This document shows positions 31,142-39,238 of a stretch of 64,000 nt of DNA, piece after piece. The stretch comes from Chryseobacterium sediminis (GTDB lineage: Bacteria > Bacteroidota > Bacteroidia > Flavobacteriales > Weeksellaceae). The stretch's first letter is position 1; each line of letters begins with the position of its first letter. The stretch lies in contig NZ_VUNZ01000002.1 in assembly GCF_008386505.1 (NCBI RefSeq), positions 620,001-684,000 of the forward strand. The letters are read 5' to 3'. The notes beneath the pieces are model-generated. The model did no database searches. It saw only the letters and a program-made list of their open reading frames with translations, and was not told the origin of the DNA. A program made the translations under genes and the position numbers.

Positions 31142-31676
31142 TTTTACATATATTAAATTTTTTATGCAAATCACGCCAATAATTTTAATATATATAAATA
31201 TTTTGTATTAAGTATTGATTAACAAATCTGAGGTGATTGTTACGTCTATCTTACTTTAATTCCCATTGAAATCCAGCTTTGAAAATGATATAAAATGAAG
31301 GTTAATATCGCTGTGTCAGCGTTTTGAGTAATTAATTATTAAATAAAATAAAAAGAGAATTCCCTGAAAAATATCCGTATTTTGGTTAATATTTCGTTCA
31401 TTTTGCAGAAAAGCAGAAAATCAAAAGTTGCATATTTGTAAACTTTTGTAATGGTTTGGAAATTAAAAAATAGTGAAAGAAGTTATCTTAATTAAAGAAA
31501 AGATGTTAGAAATGTGCTTACCGTTGTACAGGTGTTTGTAAAAACCTGTTTCAGAAGTGTCATTCTGAACGAAAAGAAATGTAGTGAAGAATCTCGTGTT
31601 ATTACTGAGATAAGATTCTTCCTTCGTCAGAATGACAAAAGTCAAATAAAGAATTTTGTGTTAAAAAAGAATGTAG
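31142..31676. other. Intergenic region with operator-like and repeat elements
   Basis: No gene is visible. The stretch next to the TonB receptor is very AT-rich. An inverted repeat CAAAAGTT / AACTTTTG lies at 31422-31448 and contains TATTTGTAAACTTTT (31433-31447), identical to the minus strand at 24677-24691 upstream of the phosphodiesterase. The palindromic repeat copy 2 follows at 31559-31636. Confidence 0.5.
31559..31636 (-). repeat. 78-bp palindromic intergenic repeat, copy 2
   Basis: It starts GTCATTCTGA and ends TCAGAATGAC. The core is inverted relative to copy 1 at 24942-25020, yet the outer flanks (CTGTTTCARAAGT on the left and AAAAGYCAAAT on the right) run in the same direction in both copies. 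Confidence 0.85.
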
Positions 31677-32246
31677 TTAAGCAGTATAAAAATAAAGAAC
31701 AAGCATCACACAACTTTCATCACTGATGCTTACCGGAACGTGAGGAAATTTTCCGTTGAAATACAAAGAATCTCCTTCTTTTAAAATGACTTCTTCATTA
31801 TCAATCACATATTTCACTTCTCCTTTCAAAATATACTTGAATTCCCAGGCGTCAGTAATTACTTTTTCCCTTTTAGAATTGGGTTCCAGAGTTAACAATA
31901 CCGCTTCAAAACCTAAAGAATGAAGACTTTTGCTGAAGATATGCATATACTTGAATCCTTCAGCTTCTACCTCTTTTTCTATAACCTGCTGACTTTCTTT
32001 CGGAACATAGATGAATTTGGCGTTGGATTTTTTCTCAACCCCTTCAAAAAAATAGCTGGCATCAATCTCAAGAGACTGAATCAGATCTAATAAAACGGGA
32101 AGGGAAGGAATTGTTCTGCCATTTTCAATTCTGGAAACAAGACCGTTACTCACATTCGCTTTGAAAGCCAGATCATTGATGGTTAAATTATTCTTTTTTC
32201 TAATATCCTTTAATCTCTTGCCGATACCTATTAAAAAGTCGTTCAT
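31677..32246 (-). CDS. XRE-cupin transcriptional regulator
   Basis: Protein of 189 residues. The N-terminal helix-turn-helix (LTINDLAFKANVSNGLVSRIENGRTIPS, about 20-50) is followed by a cupin_2 domain (WEFKYILKGEVKYVIDNEEVILKEGDSLYFNGKFPHVPVS). This architecture senses a small ligand and controls nearby catabolic genes. It lies upstream of the TonB receptor operon on the same strand, separated by about 535 bp, and probably regulates it. A -7 element (minus strand TACCTTTG, 32295-32302) is well placed. Confidence 0.9.
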   Translation of the reverse strand: MNDFLIGIGKRLKDIRKKNNLTINDLAFKANVSNGLVSRIENGRTIPSLPVLLDLIQSLEIDASYFFEGVEKKSNAKFIYVPKESQQVIEKEVEAEGFKYMHIFSKSLHSLGFEAVLLTLEPNSKREKVITDAWEFKYILKGEVKYVIDNEEVILKEGDSLYFNGKFPHVPVSISDESCVMLVLYFYTA

Positions 32247-32294
32247 ACGCTGTACAATTTAACCTGAATTATTTTTTCATCTTTCTATTAAAAG

Positions 32295-32302
32295 CAAAGG
32301 TA
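32295..32302 (-). promoter_or_regulatory. -7 element of the XRE-cupin regulator
   Basis: Minus-strand TACCTTTG is a full match to TAnnTTTG, 48 nt before the ATG at 32246. Confidence 0.5.
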
Positions 32303-32380
32303 ATATTATTCTATATAGGTTGTATGGTAAAAAGAGGAATTCACAAAAAGGTAAAGGGAGACAAAATTGGAAAAAATAAA

Positions 32381-32530
32381 AACGCAAAGCCAGCAAGTTT
32401 ACTAATTATACTATCTTATTTTCGATTGCAAGGGCACTTCATTCAGCTAAGAATGCGATTGTTGCATAGTGAAACGCCTTTGCGACCACTTTATAATTTT
32501 ATGTTGAATCTTCCTTGCTGGTTTAGCGTT
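32381..32530. repeat. Nested inverted-repeat element, copy 1
   Basis: The outer arms AACGCAAAGCCAGCAAG (32381-32397) and CTTGCTGGTTTAGCGTT (32514-32530) are inverted, 15 of 17 matching. Inside, AGTGAAACGCCTTTGCGA (32468-32485) is shared with the element at 50058-50222, and a degenerate complement lies to its left. The whole stretch 32303-32640 has no gene; it is this repeat and the promoter of the response regulator. Confidence 0.75.
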
Positions 32531-32616
32531 AGATCTAATCCACTTGAACGGGAGCATAAATCGTTTGTAATAGACTCCTATCTTCCTGCTTCCCTTATCC
32601 TTTCTCTGTTCCAGGT

Positions 32617-32648
32617 TTGCCCATCCCAAGAAAATTTCCCTATTTTTG
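32617..32648 (+). promoter_or_regulatory. Promoter of the two-component operon
   Basis: TTG (32617-32619), a 21-nt spacer and TATTTTTG (32641-32648) fit TTG-N19-21-TAnnTTTG. The ATG at 32669 follows 21 nt later. Confidence 0.75.
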
Positions 32649-32668
32649 TGAAACTCCTTATTTCTTTT

Positions 32669-33376
32669 ATGAAAAAAATTATTCTTATCGAAGACGAAAC
32701 CAGCGTTGTATCCTTTATTAAAAAAGGACTTCAGGAAAACGGATATGAAATTTCTGTAGCTTTTGACGGGCGTACAGGAGTGCAGCTGGTACAGGCTAAC
32801 GATTTTGATCTGGTAATTTTAGACATTATGCTTCCGGAAATGAACGGTCTGGATGTGTGTAAAGAAATAAGAAAGACCAATCAGAGTGTTCCGATTTTAT
32901 TTCTAACCGCTCTGGGAACTTCTGAAAATATTGTTCTCGGACTGGAAAGTGGAGGCGATGATTATCTGGTAAAACCTTTTAAATTTATTGAACTGGTGGC
33001 GCGTGTGAAGTCTTTGCTAAGAAGGAGTAACAATAACGGACCACAAGAAATCACTGAGCCGGAGCCTGATAATGAACATGTTTTTCAGTTTTCGGATCTG
33101 ATGGTGAATGATTATACCAAGAAAGTAACCCGTGCAGGTGAAGATATTTCACTTACTTCCACAGAATATAAACTTCTGCTGTATTTCCTGAATAATCCGG
33201 AAAAAGTAATTTCAAGAGCAGAAATTCTGGATGCTGTGTGGGGAGTAAACTATGAATTGGGAACCAATGTTGTAGACGTATATGTCAATTATTTAAGGAA
33301 AAAACTGGATAGTCAGGATGATAATAAACTGATTCATACCGTAATAGGAATGGGTTATGTGTTGAAAAAAACATAA
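32669..33376 (+). CDS. OmpR/PhoB-family response regulator
   Basis: Protein of 235 residues. The start is the ATG at 32669 (MKKIILIEDE), directly after the promoter; the longer frame upstream is repeat DNA. The receiver domain has acidic IEDE, phosphoacceptor Asp52 in LVILDIMLPEMNG, and the conserved Thr/Lys in FLTALG and LVKPF. The C-terminal winged helix shows ISLTSTEYKLLLYFLNNPEKVISRAEILDAVWG and VVDVYVNYLRKKLD. The histidine kinase follows after 3 bp. Direct TTTAATC repeats before the Usp-like gene downstream are a candidate target site. Confidence 0.94.
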   Translation: MKKIILIEDETSVVSFIKKGLQENGYEISVAFDGRTGVQLVQANDFDLVILDIMLPEMNGLDVCKEIRKTNQSVPILFLTALGTSENIVLGLESGGDDYLVKPFKFIELVARVKSLLRRSNNNGPQEITEPEPDNEHVFQFSDLMVNDYTKKVTRAGEDISLTSTEYKLLLYFLNNPEKVISRAEILDAVWGVNYELGTNVVDVYVNYLRKKLDSQDDNKLIHTVIGMGYVLKKT

Positions 33377-33379
33377 TGA

Positions 33380-34792
33380 ATGTTTAATAAAGTAATTACA
33401 AATCAGACCAAAACGATGGTACTTTTAATGTTGGTTTTTACAGCCATCATTTTATTGTTCAGTGGTTTGGTATACTTTTCTATTGTTAATTTTTCACATC
33501 AGAGGTTTTATGAGCTTCTGAAAATCAGGACGGCCACCATCGTTCAGATTGAAAAAAGCAAAGATCATCTTGACCTTCCGGAAAATTATATTCTCAACAG
33601 TTTAAATGATGAAGAGCTTCCGATGGAGAGAGATTATGTTTTTGCTGTTCCTACCGATTCCAATTTCAAAAAAATATCTCAGGAAGTTCATATTCCCGAT
33701 TATTTCTTTAAAAATATTATCAAAGAAGGAGAGTCCAATTATAATGACCAGGAATTCTATTACATTGGTCAGAGTTTCAGATATGATAATAAAGATTATA
33801 TAGCTATTGCCTCTGCCAAAAATCATTATGTGGTTTATTATCTGGGCTTTTTAAAAAGAACACTGCTTACCTGTATTGTGTTATCTCTGTTCTTTAGTAT
33901 GATCTTTTCCTTTTATCTGTCCAAAACCTTATTTAGACCGATCTTAAAAATTACAGGAAAAGTAAAAGAAATAAGTTCTGAAAACCTTCACTTAAGATTG
34001 GAATCACATCCTGATAATAAGGAACTGAATGAGCTTGTAGATACGTTTAACGATATGCTCAACCGTATTGAAACCTCATTTGAAACCCAAAATCACCTGA
34101 TTGGAAATGTTTCCCATGAATTGAGAACTCCTCTTACCTCCATTATGGGAGAAGCAGATGTTGCCCTTTCCATTAGCAGAACAGCCGATGAATACAAAGA
34201 AACCCTTGGGATTATTCTGGATGAGGCCGAAAAATTGGACAAAAAGATTAAAGCTCTGCTAATGATTGCCCAAACCGGATTCGACGGTAAAATCCAGAAA
34301 ATGGACAAGGTGCGGATAGATCAGCTGCTTTGGGATGTTATTGAAACACTAAGAAGAATTGATTCCAGAAATAATATCTATCTCGATATCAGTATGCTTC
34401 CCGATAATCCTAAAAAATTAAAGGTTCAGGGGAACGAGCAGCTGCTACATCTTGCAGTAGCCAATATTATCAGTAACGGTTGTAAATATTCTAATTTTCA
34501 ACAGGTTAAAGTCTCTCTGGGAGCCACAAATACAGACGTTTACATCATTGTAAAAGATAACGGTATCGGAATTCCGGAAGTGGAAATGAACAAAATCTAT
34601 GACCCATTTTTCAGGGCTTCTAATACGAACAACTATGAAGGTTATGGAATCGGACTTCCATTGGCAAGAAACATCGTAAGAATGCATCATGGTGAACTGA
34701 TCGTAAGTTCGCACGAGAACCAGGGAACTACAGTACAGATGCGCTTCCCGAATTTCTATAGCACACTGAAAGGAGAAGAAATAAATAAATAA
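33380..34792 (+). CDS. Sensor histidine kinase (HAMP-HisKA-HATPase)
   Basis: Protein of 470 residues, cognate to the response regulator 3 bp upstream. TM1 is at about 13-37, a periplasmic sensor of about 120 residues follows, TM2 is at about 160-182, then HAMP (FRPILKITGKVKEISSENLHLR). The HisKA box NVSHELRTPLTSIMGEAD carries His246. The ATPase has N box NIISNGCKYS, G1 KDNGIGIP, F box FFRAS and G2 YGIGLPLARNI. The sensed signal is unknown. There is no strong terminator, so read-through toward 35039 is possible, but that gene has its own promoter. Confidence 0.94.
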   Translation: MFNKVITNQTKTMVLLMLVFTAIILLFSGLVYFSIVNFSHQRFYELLKIRTATIVQIEKSKDHLDLPENYILNSLNDEELPMERDYVFAVPTDSNFKKISQEVHIPDYFFKNIIKEGESNYNDQEFYYIGQSFRYDNKDYIAIASAKNHYVVYYLGFLKRTLLTCIVLSLFFSMIFSFYLSKTLFRPILKITGKVKEISSENLHLRLESHPDNKELNELVDTFNDMLNRIETSFETQNHLIGNVSHELRTPLTSIMGEADVALSISRTADEYKETLGIILDEAEKLDKKIKALLMIAQTGFDGKIQKMDKVRIDQLLWDVIETLRRIDSRNNIYLDISMLPDNPKKLKVQGNEQLLHLAVANIISNGCKYSNFQQVKVSLGATNTDVYIIVKDNGIGIPEVEMNKIYDPFFRASNTNNYEGYGIGLPLARNIVRMHHGELIVSSHENQGTTVQMRFPNFYSTLKGEEINK

Positions 34793-34919
34793 AAACCCCT
34801 ATTCTAAATTTTTTACTTGGTGTTGGTTTTTTTTTATATTGAAAATCAGTGCTTTGTATTGTTTGTTTTACTCCTTTTTGATTTTTATTTTACACTATAT
34901 GAACTCCCGTTAACAATTT

Positions 34920-34957
34920 TCTAATCTCATTTTAATCTCTTTAATCACATTTTAATT
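34920..34957 (+). promoter_or_regulatory. TTTAATC direct repeats, probable OmpR-type operator
   Basis: YTAATC-type repeats at 34920, 34931, 34940 and 34951 are spaced 11, 9 and 11 bp, about one helical turn. They lie 31 bp upstream of a -7 element that lacks a -33 TTG. The arrangement fits a tandem-binding response regulator as activator. Confidence 0.6.
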
Positions 34958-34988
34958 CCGTTCCAAAGATCTTCTAATTTGGTCGTTC

Positions 34989-34996
34989 TAGTTTTG
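34989..34996 (+). promoter_or_regulatory. -7 element of the Usp-like/YoaK operon
   Basis: TAGTTTTG matches TAnnTTTG, 42 nt before the ATG at 35039. No -33 TTG is seen at the expected distance. Confidence 0.6.
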
Positions 34997-35038
34997 TATC
35001 ATCAAAAAAGATAAACACAATACAAAATAATAAAGAAC

Positions 35039-35533
35039 ATGGCTAAAACAATTTTAATTGCGACAGATTACTCTCTTGAGTCATTGAATATATTGAAAAA
35101 AGTACTTAAAGAGAAAGATACATCAGAAGATCAGAACCAATATAATATCCTTTTGACTTCCGGATATGATTCCGGAGATTCTATCAGAGACCTTTTATTT
35201 ACAACCAAGACATCGGTTTTTAATAAAATCAGACCTACAGAATTCTGTGATGCCTATGGAATTATCAGTAATAAATATCCCCACCTGGTTAATAAAATCA
35301 TTTGTGATGTTTTTACAGGAAGTTTCCAGAGAACATTCAATCAGTATGTAAAGGCAGAAAATATTGAAGAGGCTTATTATTCTCCATCTATCAAAAGTAA
35401 AGGAAAAGGCAAGTTTGATCTGATTCCTTACATCAAAAAATGCAAAGAACTGCAATCTCATGAAATTACCGTTGAAGTAAGAGAAAGACTTCCGGAAAGA
35501 GGAAGACTGGCAGAGATCTTTGTAGAGGTCTAA
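35039..35533 (+). CDS. Usp-like hypothetical protein
   Basis: Protein of 164 residues. The N-terminus KTILIATDYSLESLNILKKVL looks like the first strand-helix unit of universal stress proteins. The rest is less typical (GYDSGDSIRDLLF; NKYPHLVNKIICDVF; RLAEIFVEV), and no G-x-x-G-x-x-x-x-x-G(S/T) nucleotide motif is present. It is soluble, without signal peptide. First gene of an operon with the YoaK-like gene (26-bp gap), downstream of a two-component system and of TTTAATC repeats, so it is probably a target of that system. Confidence 0.65.
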   Translation: MAKTILIATDYSLESLNILKKVLKEKDTSEDQNQYNILLTSGYDSGDSIRDLLFTTKTSVFNKIRPTEFCDAYGIISNKYPHLVNKIICDVFTGSFQRTFNQYVKAENIEEAYYSPSIKSKGKGKFDLIPYIKKCKELQSHEITVEVRERLPERGRLAEIFVEV

Positions 35534-35559
35534 ATGAAACACAACTAAAAAATAAAAAA

Positions 35560-36387
35560 ATGTTAAGAAATTATAGTAACAGCAGGACACTGGGAGATAA
35601 TATCAGGTTGGGGACGCTGACTGCCTTTACGGCGGGTACTATAAATATCGCTTCCCTATTGATATTTCTCTCTTTTACATCGAATGTAACAGGACACTAC
35701 GCTATTTTAGCAGCAGAAATAAGCAAAGGAAACTGGACGCAGGTAGGAGTTGTAGGCGGATGGATCTTTTTGTTCTTCTTCGGAAGCTTTCTATCCAACT
35801 TTATTGTTATCAATTTTAATAAGAAAAGTAAATATTTTGCTCATTCCATGCCCATTGCGCTGGAAATTATATGTCTTCTTTTTGTAGGAATATACGGGCA
35901 GTTTTACTATCAGAAAACATTAGAAGAAACAGAATATTTAGTAGCATTGATGCTTTTTGCTACCGGACTGCAAAACGGTCTTACTGCAAGTATTTCCAAC
36001 TTCTCTGTGAAAACAACCCACCTTACCGGAACAACCACCGACTTAGGAATTCTGGTATCTATGTTTACACAGAAAAAATACAGAAGAAACGGAGAACTCA
36101 TTGGCAGAGCAAAACTTCTGATGAGTATTATGCTTGCCTATGTAATGGGAGCTGTATTCTCAGGGTTGACATATTACTATCTGGAATTCAGAGTTTTCTA
36201 TGTAATCAGTATATGTCTTCTGATTGTCATCGGATATGATGCCTATAAAATTCATGTCCGACACTTTAATACAAAGTATAGATATAGCAGGATTTATAAA
36301 AAACCTAATCTCTTTGCTTTTCTATATGATAAAATCCATGGAATTCCTAAAAGAGAGAAGAAAAGAAAGCTTGTCTTTGAGGATTAA
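35560..36387 (+). CDS. YoaK/DUF1275 membrane protein
   Basis: Protein of 275 residues with about six membrane segments of the DUF1275 family: GTLTAFTAGTINIASLLIF near the N-terminus, FTSNVTGHYAILAAEISKG, GLQNGLTASISNFSVKTTHLTGTTTDLGILVS as the family core, and a cytoplasmic basic tail (KREKKRKL). The family function is unknown; transport is suspected. It follows the Usp-like gene on the same transcript, and a terminator-like hairpin lies at 36430-36465. Confidence 0.9.
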   Translation: MLRNYSNSRTLGDNIRLGTLTAFTAGTINIASLLIFLSFTSNVTGHYAILAAEISKGNWTQVGVVGGWIFLFFFGSFLSNFIVINFNKKSKYFAHSMPIALEIICLLFVGIYGQFYYQKTLEETEYLVALMLFATGLQNGLTASISNFSVKTTHLTGTTTDLGILVSMFTQKKYRRNGELIGRAKLLMSIMLAYVMGAVFSGLTYYYLEFRVFYVISICLLIVIGYDAYKIHVRHFNTKYRYSRIYKKPNLFAFLYDKIHGIPKREKKRKLVFED

Positions 36388-36429
36388 AATATAAAACACA
36401 CTATTAATTTTTTGTATAAACTAGCTGTA

Positions 36430-36465
36430 AATGCCCTTATTTTATTATGAAATAGGGGTGTTTTT
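36430..36465 (+). terminator. Terminator after the YoaK-like gene
   Basis: CCCTTATTT / AAATAGGGG with a 7-nt loop is followed by a T-rich stretch (GTGTTTTTCTTT). Confidence 0.75.
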
Positions 36466-36676
36466 CTTTAAAAATATTTTGAAAATCTATAAACCTGTTG
36501 TTTTTTATCCTGTTTTTCAATGGCGTTAAAATGAAAATTTCCCAATTAGATTAATAAACACGCTAACGCCCTTCATTACAAACATTAAAAAAATCAGTTG
36601 GGGATAAATAGGCAAAAATGTTGATAATTAAATATTAAATCACGATTTTAGTATTTTAATTCCCGTTTCCATTGAC

Positions 36677-36684
36677 TATTTTTG
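36677..36684 (+). promoter_or_regulatory. -7 element of mutL
   Basis: TATTTTTG lies 20 nt before the ATG at 36704, matching TAnnTTTG. The 36466-36676 stretch upstream is AT-rich and holds no gene. Confidence 0.6.
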
Positions 36685-36703
36685 TAAGTTGATTTACGTT
36701 TTT

Positions 36704-38494
36704 ATGTCAGATATTATTCAGCTTTTACCGGATCATGTAGCCAACCAAATTGCAGCGGGAGAGGTGGTGCAACGGCCTGCATCCATCGTGAAAGAACTTT
36801 TGGAGAATGCTATAGATGCAGATGCAACGAAGATTGAATTGATCATCAGAGATGCCGGTAAAAATCTTATTCAGGTGGTAGACGACGGAAAAGGAATGTC
36901 CGAAACAGATGCCCGTATGGCATTTGAAAGACACGCTACCTCCAAAATCAAGGGAACAGAAGATATCTTTAAAATTGCCACAAAAGGCTTTCGTGGTGAG
37001 GCTCTTGCTTCTATTGCAGCAGTTTCACAGGTAGAACTCAGAACGAAACAGAAAGACACCTCTATCGGGACTAATATTTATATTGAAGGTGGAGTTTTCC
37101 AGTTTCAGGACCCGGTTCAGACAGCAGACGGATCAAATTTTTTAGTAAAAAATCTTTTTTATAACGTTCCTGCAAGAAGGAAGTTTTTAAAAAATAATAA
37201 TATTGAATTCAGACACGTAATCGATGAGTTTCAGCGTGTTGCCTTAGCTCATGAGAATCTGGAATTTTCCCTTTTCCACGATGATGAAGCTGTTTTCAGA
37301 TTGAGAAAAGGAAGTCAGATGCAGCGTATTGTAGATGTTTTCGGAAGAAAACTTCAGCCGCTTTTGATTCCTATCAAAGAAGATATTATCTGGTGTAAAC
37401 TTCATGGATTTGTTGCCAAACCTGAAGGCGCTAAGAAAGCAAGAGGAGAGCAGTTTCTTTTTGTGAACGGAAGGTATTTCAGAAGCCCATATTTTAATAA
37501 AGCAGTACAGGAAGCCTTTGAAGGACTTCTGCAGCCAGGATATGTTCCTTCGTTTTTCCTTTTCCTGGAACTTGATCCAGAGAAAATAGACGTTAATATT
37601 CATCCACAGAAAACCGAAGTGAAATTTGAAGATGAACATCTTATTTTTGCTTTGCTGCGCTCAACCATTAAAAGATCTTTGGGGATTTATAATGTCTCTC
37701 CAAGCCTTGATTTTGACAGAGATCCTGAATTGGATGAAATGATGAATAAACCCATTCCAAGTAAAGGAAATGGTGGCGGAAGTGGTTTTGTAAAAATGCC
37801 GGAAATCATTGTAGACAAGGATTATAATCCGTTTCTGGAAGAAAAAAATGTAGTACATCCGGAAGAAATTCAAAACCTTACGGAAATGTATCATCAGAAT
37901 ATTACTGCTGAACCTTCAAAGATCAATTTGTTTGAAGATGAAGATTTTGACGAAGATTTGATGAGACTTCCGAACGGCTACTGGCTTTTCAATAAAGGTG
38001 ATGTAACATTGATGCTGGATCTCGGAAGAATGCACAGATTATTGGTTTCTGAAGGGAATAAATCCACCAGAAAATCAAGCACAAACAGCCATGCTCTTCT
38101 TTTTTCCCTGGAATATCATATGAATGAAATTGAGAAGGCAAAATACAATTCGATCAAAAAATATCTTCCGGAATTAGGGTTTGACATGAAAATTGCTCAT
38201 GAAAGTGTACTCCGAATAGATTCTCTTCCTGAAGGATTAAAAGAAACACAGGCAATGCAATTCCTGGAAAACCTTTTTGAAATCCTGGAATACAAGACAG
38301 AAGAAGAATTTTTGCAGTATTACCATAACCAATGGAACAAAATGCAATCCAAGTCAAGATTTGACTTTATTTATAAAAAAGATGCGGAACAGTTGATCAA
38401 AGACTTTACAGCACTAGGCTTCCCGGAATTTTTACCGGATGGAAAAAGATGCTATTATGAAGTTCCGTTTAATGACTTTAAAAACAAATTTTAA
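36704..38494 (+). CDS. mutL: DNA mismatch repair protein MutL
   Basis: Protein of 596 residues from the ATG at 36704 (MSDIIQLLPDHVANQIAAGE); the TTG at 36689 is rejected. It links MutS mismatch recognition to strand incision. The GHKL ATPase is clear: ELLENAIDADA (motif I), DDGKGMS (II), HATSKI and GFRGEALASIAAV (III). Further on are RRKFLKNN and FVNGRYF with DVNIHPQKTEVKF. After a linker (about 335-415) comes the dimerisation domain. The metal motif DQHA-x2-E-x4-E of endonuclease MutLs is not present at the matching place, which reads LDLGRMHRLLVSEG, nor is a clear C-terminal CPHGRP. It is followed after 6 bp by the rhomboid gene. Confidence 0.95.
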   Translation: MSDIIQLLPDHVANQIAAGEVVQRPASIVKELLENAIDADATKIELIIRDAGKNLIQVVDDGKGMSETDARMAFERHATSKIKGTEDIFKIATKGFRGEALASIAAVSQVELRTKQKDTSIGTNIYIEGGVFQFQDPVQTADGSNFLVKNLFYNVPARRKFLKNNNIEFRHVIDEFQRVALAHENLEFSLFHDDEAVFRLRKGSQMQRIVDVFGRKLQPLLIPIKEDIIWCKLHGFVAKPEGAKKARGEQFLFVNGRYFRSPYFNKAVQEAFEGLLQPGYVPSFFLFLELDPEKIDVNIHPQKTEVKFEDEHLIFALLRSTIKRSLGIYNVSPSLDFDRDPELDEMMNKPIPSKGNGGGSGFVKMPEIIVDKDYNPFLEEKNVVHPEEIQNLTEMYHQNITAEPSKINLFEDEDFDEDLMRLPNGYWLFNKGDVTLMLDLGRMHRLLVSEGNKSTRKSSTNSHALLFSLEYHMNEIEKAKYNSIKKYLPELGFDMKIAHESVLRIDSLPEGLKETQAMQFLENLFEILEYKTEEEFLQYYHNQWNKMQSKSRFDFIYKKDAEQLIKDFTALGFPEFLPDGKRCYYEVPFNDFKNKF

Positions 38495-38500
38495 AAAATT

Positions 38501-39229
38501 ATGTTTAACAATATACCGCCCATTACAAGGAATATTATTATCATTAATGTTATAGTATTTATTGTTACTTATTTTATGGGAAACCAAATGATTGGTTATC
38601 TCGCGGGTTTTTATCCGTTCTCACCTTTTTTCCATTCATGGCAGATTATTACACATATGTTCATGCACGGAAGTATCATGCATATTTTGTTTAATATGAT
38701 GACATTATTCAGCTTTGGACCTATTTTAGAGCAGACATTGGGCGATAAAAAATATCTGATTTTATATTTTGCTAGTGGCCTTGGTGCGTTTTTTCTGTTT
38801 AATGCATGGAACTTTGTAGAAGTTCAGCAGCTTTCCCATGAGTTGGAACAGCTTGGATTTAATGTAAATGCCTATCTATCTGGGGCCAGTGTTGAGTTTG
38901 CTGGGAATGCGGATTCTATTCTTAAACAAAAAGAATTATTGGAAAGTTTCAAAGGTATTGTAGCCACGCCCATGGTGGGTGCTTCCGGAGCTATTTTCGG
39001 TGTTGTAGCTGCATTTGCAACATTATATCCTGATTCTAAAATTGGAATTATGTTTATTCCTGTTCCTATAAAAGTAAAATACCTGCTGCCTATTATCGTT
39101 GTTGTTTCCGTATACCTTGGTGTTTCCGGAAATGGAGGTGGCATTGCTCACCTTGCTCACGTAGGTGGAGCTTTGGTAGGGTGGCTGCTGGCAAGAATTT
39201 GGAAAAAACATTTGTACCGTTTCAATTAA
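38501..39229 (+). CDS. Rhomboid-family intramembrane serine protease
   Basis: Protein of 242 residues with six membrane helices. Rhomboid motifs are HMFMHGSIMHILFNM in helix 2, catalytic Ser162 in GASGAIFG and catalytic His in AHLAHVGGALVGW (His217/220). A loop of about 45 residues (VEVQQLSHELEQLG and following) between helices 3 and 4 is longer than in GlpG. It cleaves membrane proteins near their transmembrane segments; the target is unknown. It is tightly spaced after mutL (6 bp) and before the EEP genes. Confidence 0.92.
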   Translation: MFNNIPPITRNIIIINVIVFIVTYFMGNQMIGYLAGFYPFSPFFHSWQIITHMFMHGSIMHILFNMMTLFSFGPILEQTLGDKKYLILYFASGLGAFFLFNAWNFVEVQQLSHELEQLGFNVNAYLSGASVEFAGNADSILKQKELLESFKGIVATPMVGASGAIFGVVAAFATLYPDSKIGIMFIPVPIKVKYLLPIIVVVSVYLGVSGNGGGIAHLAHVGGALVGWLLARIWKKHLYRFN

Positions 39230-39238
39230 AATACTATT

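Noticed and set aside
32324..32668. N-terminal extension of 115 codons on the response regulator
   Set aside because: It covers the nested repeat and the promoter TTG-N21-TATTTTTG; the receiver domain begins exactly at the ATG at 32669.
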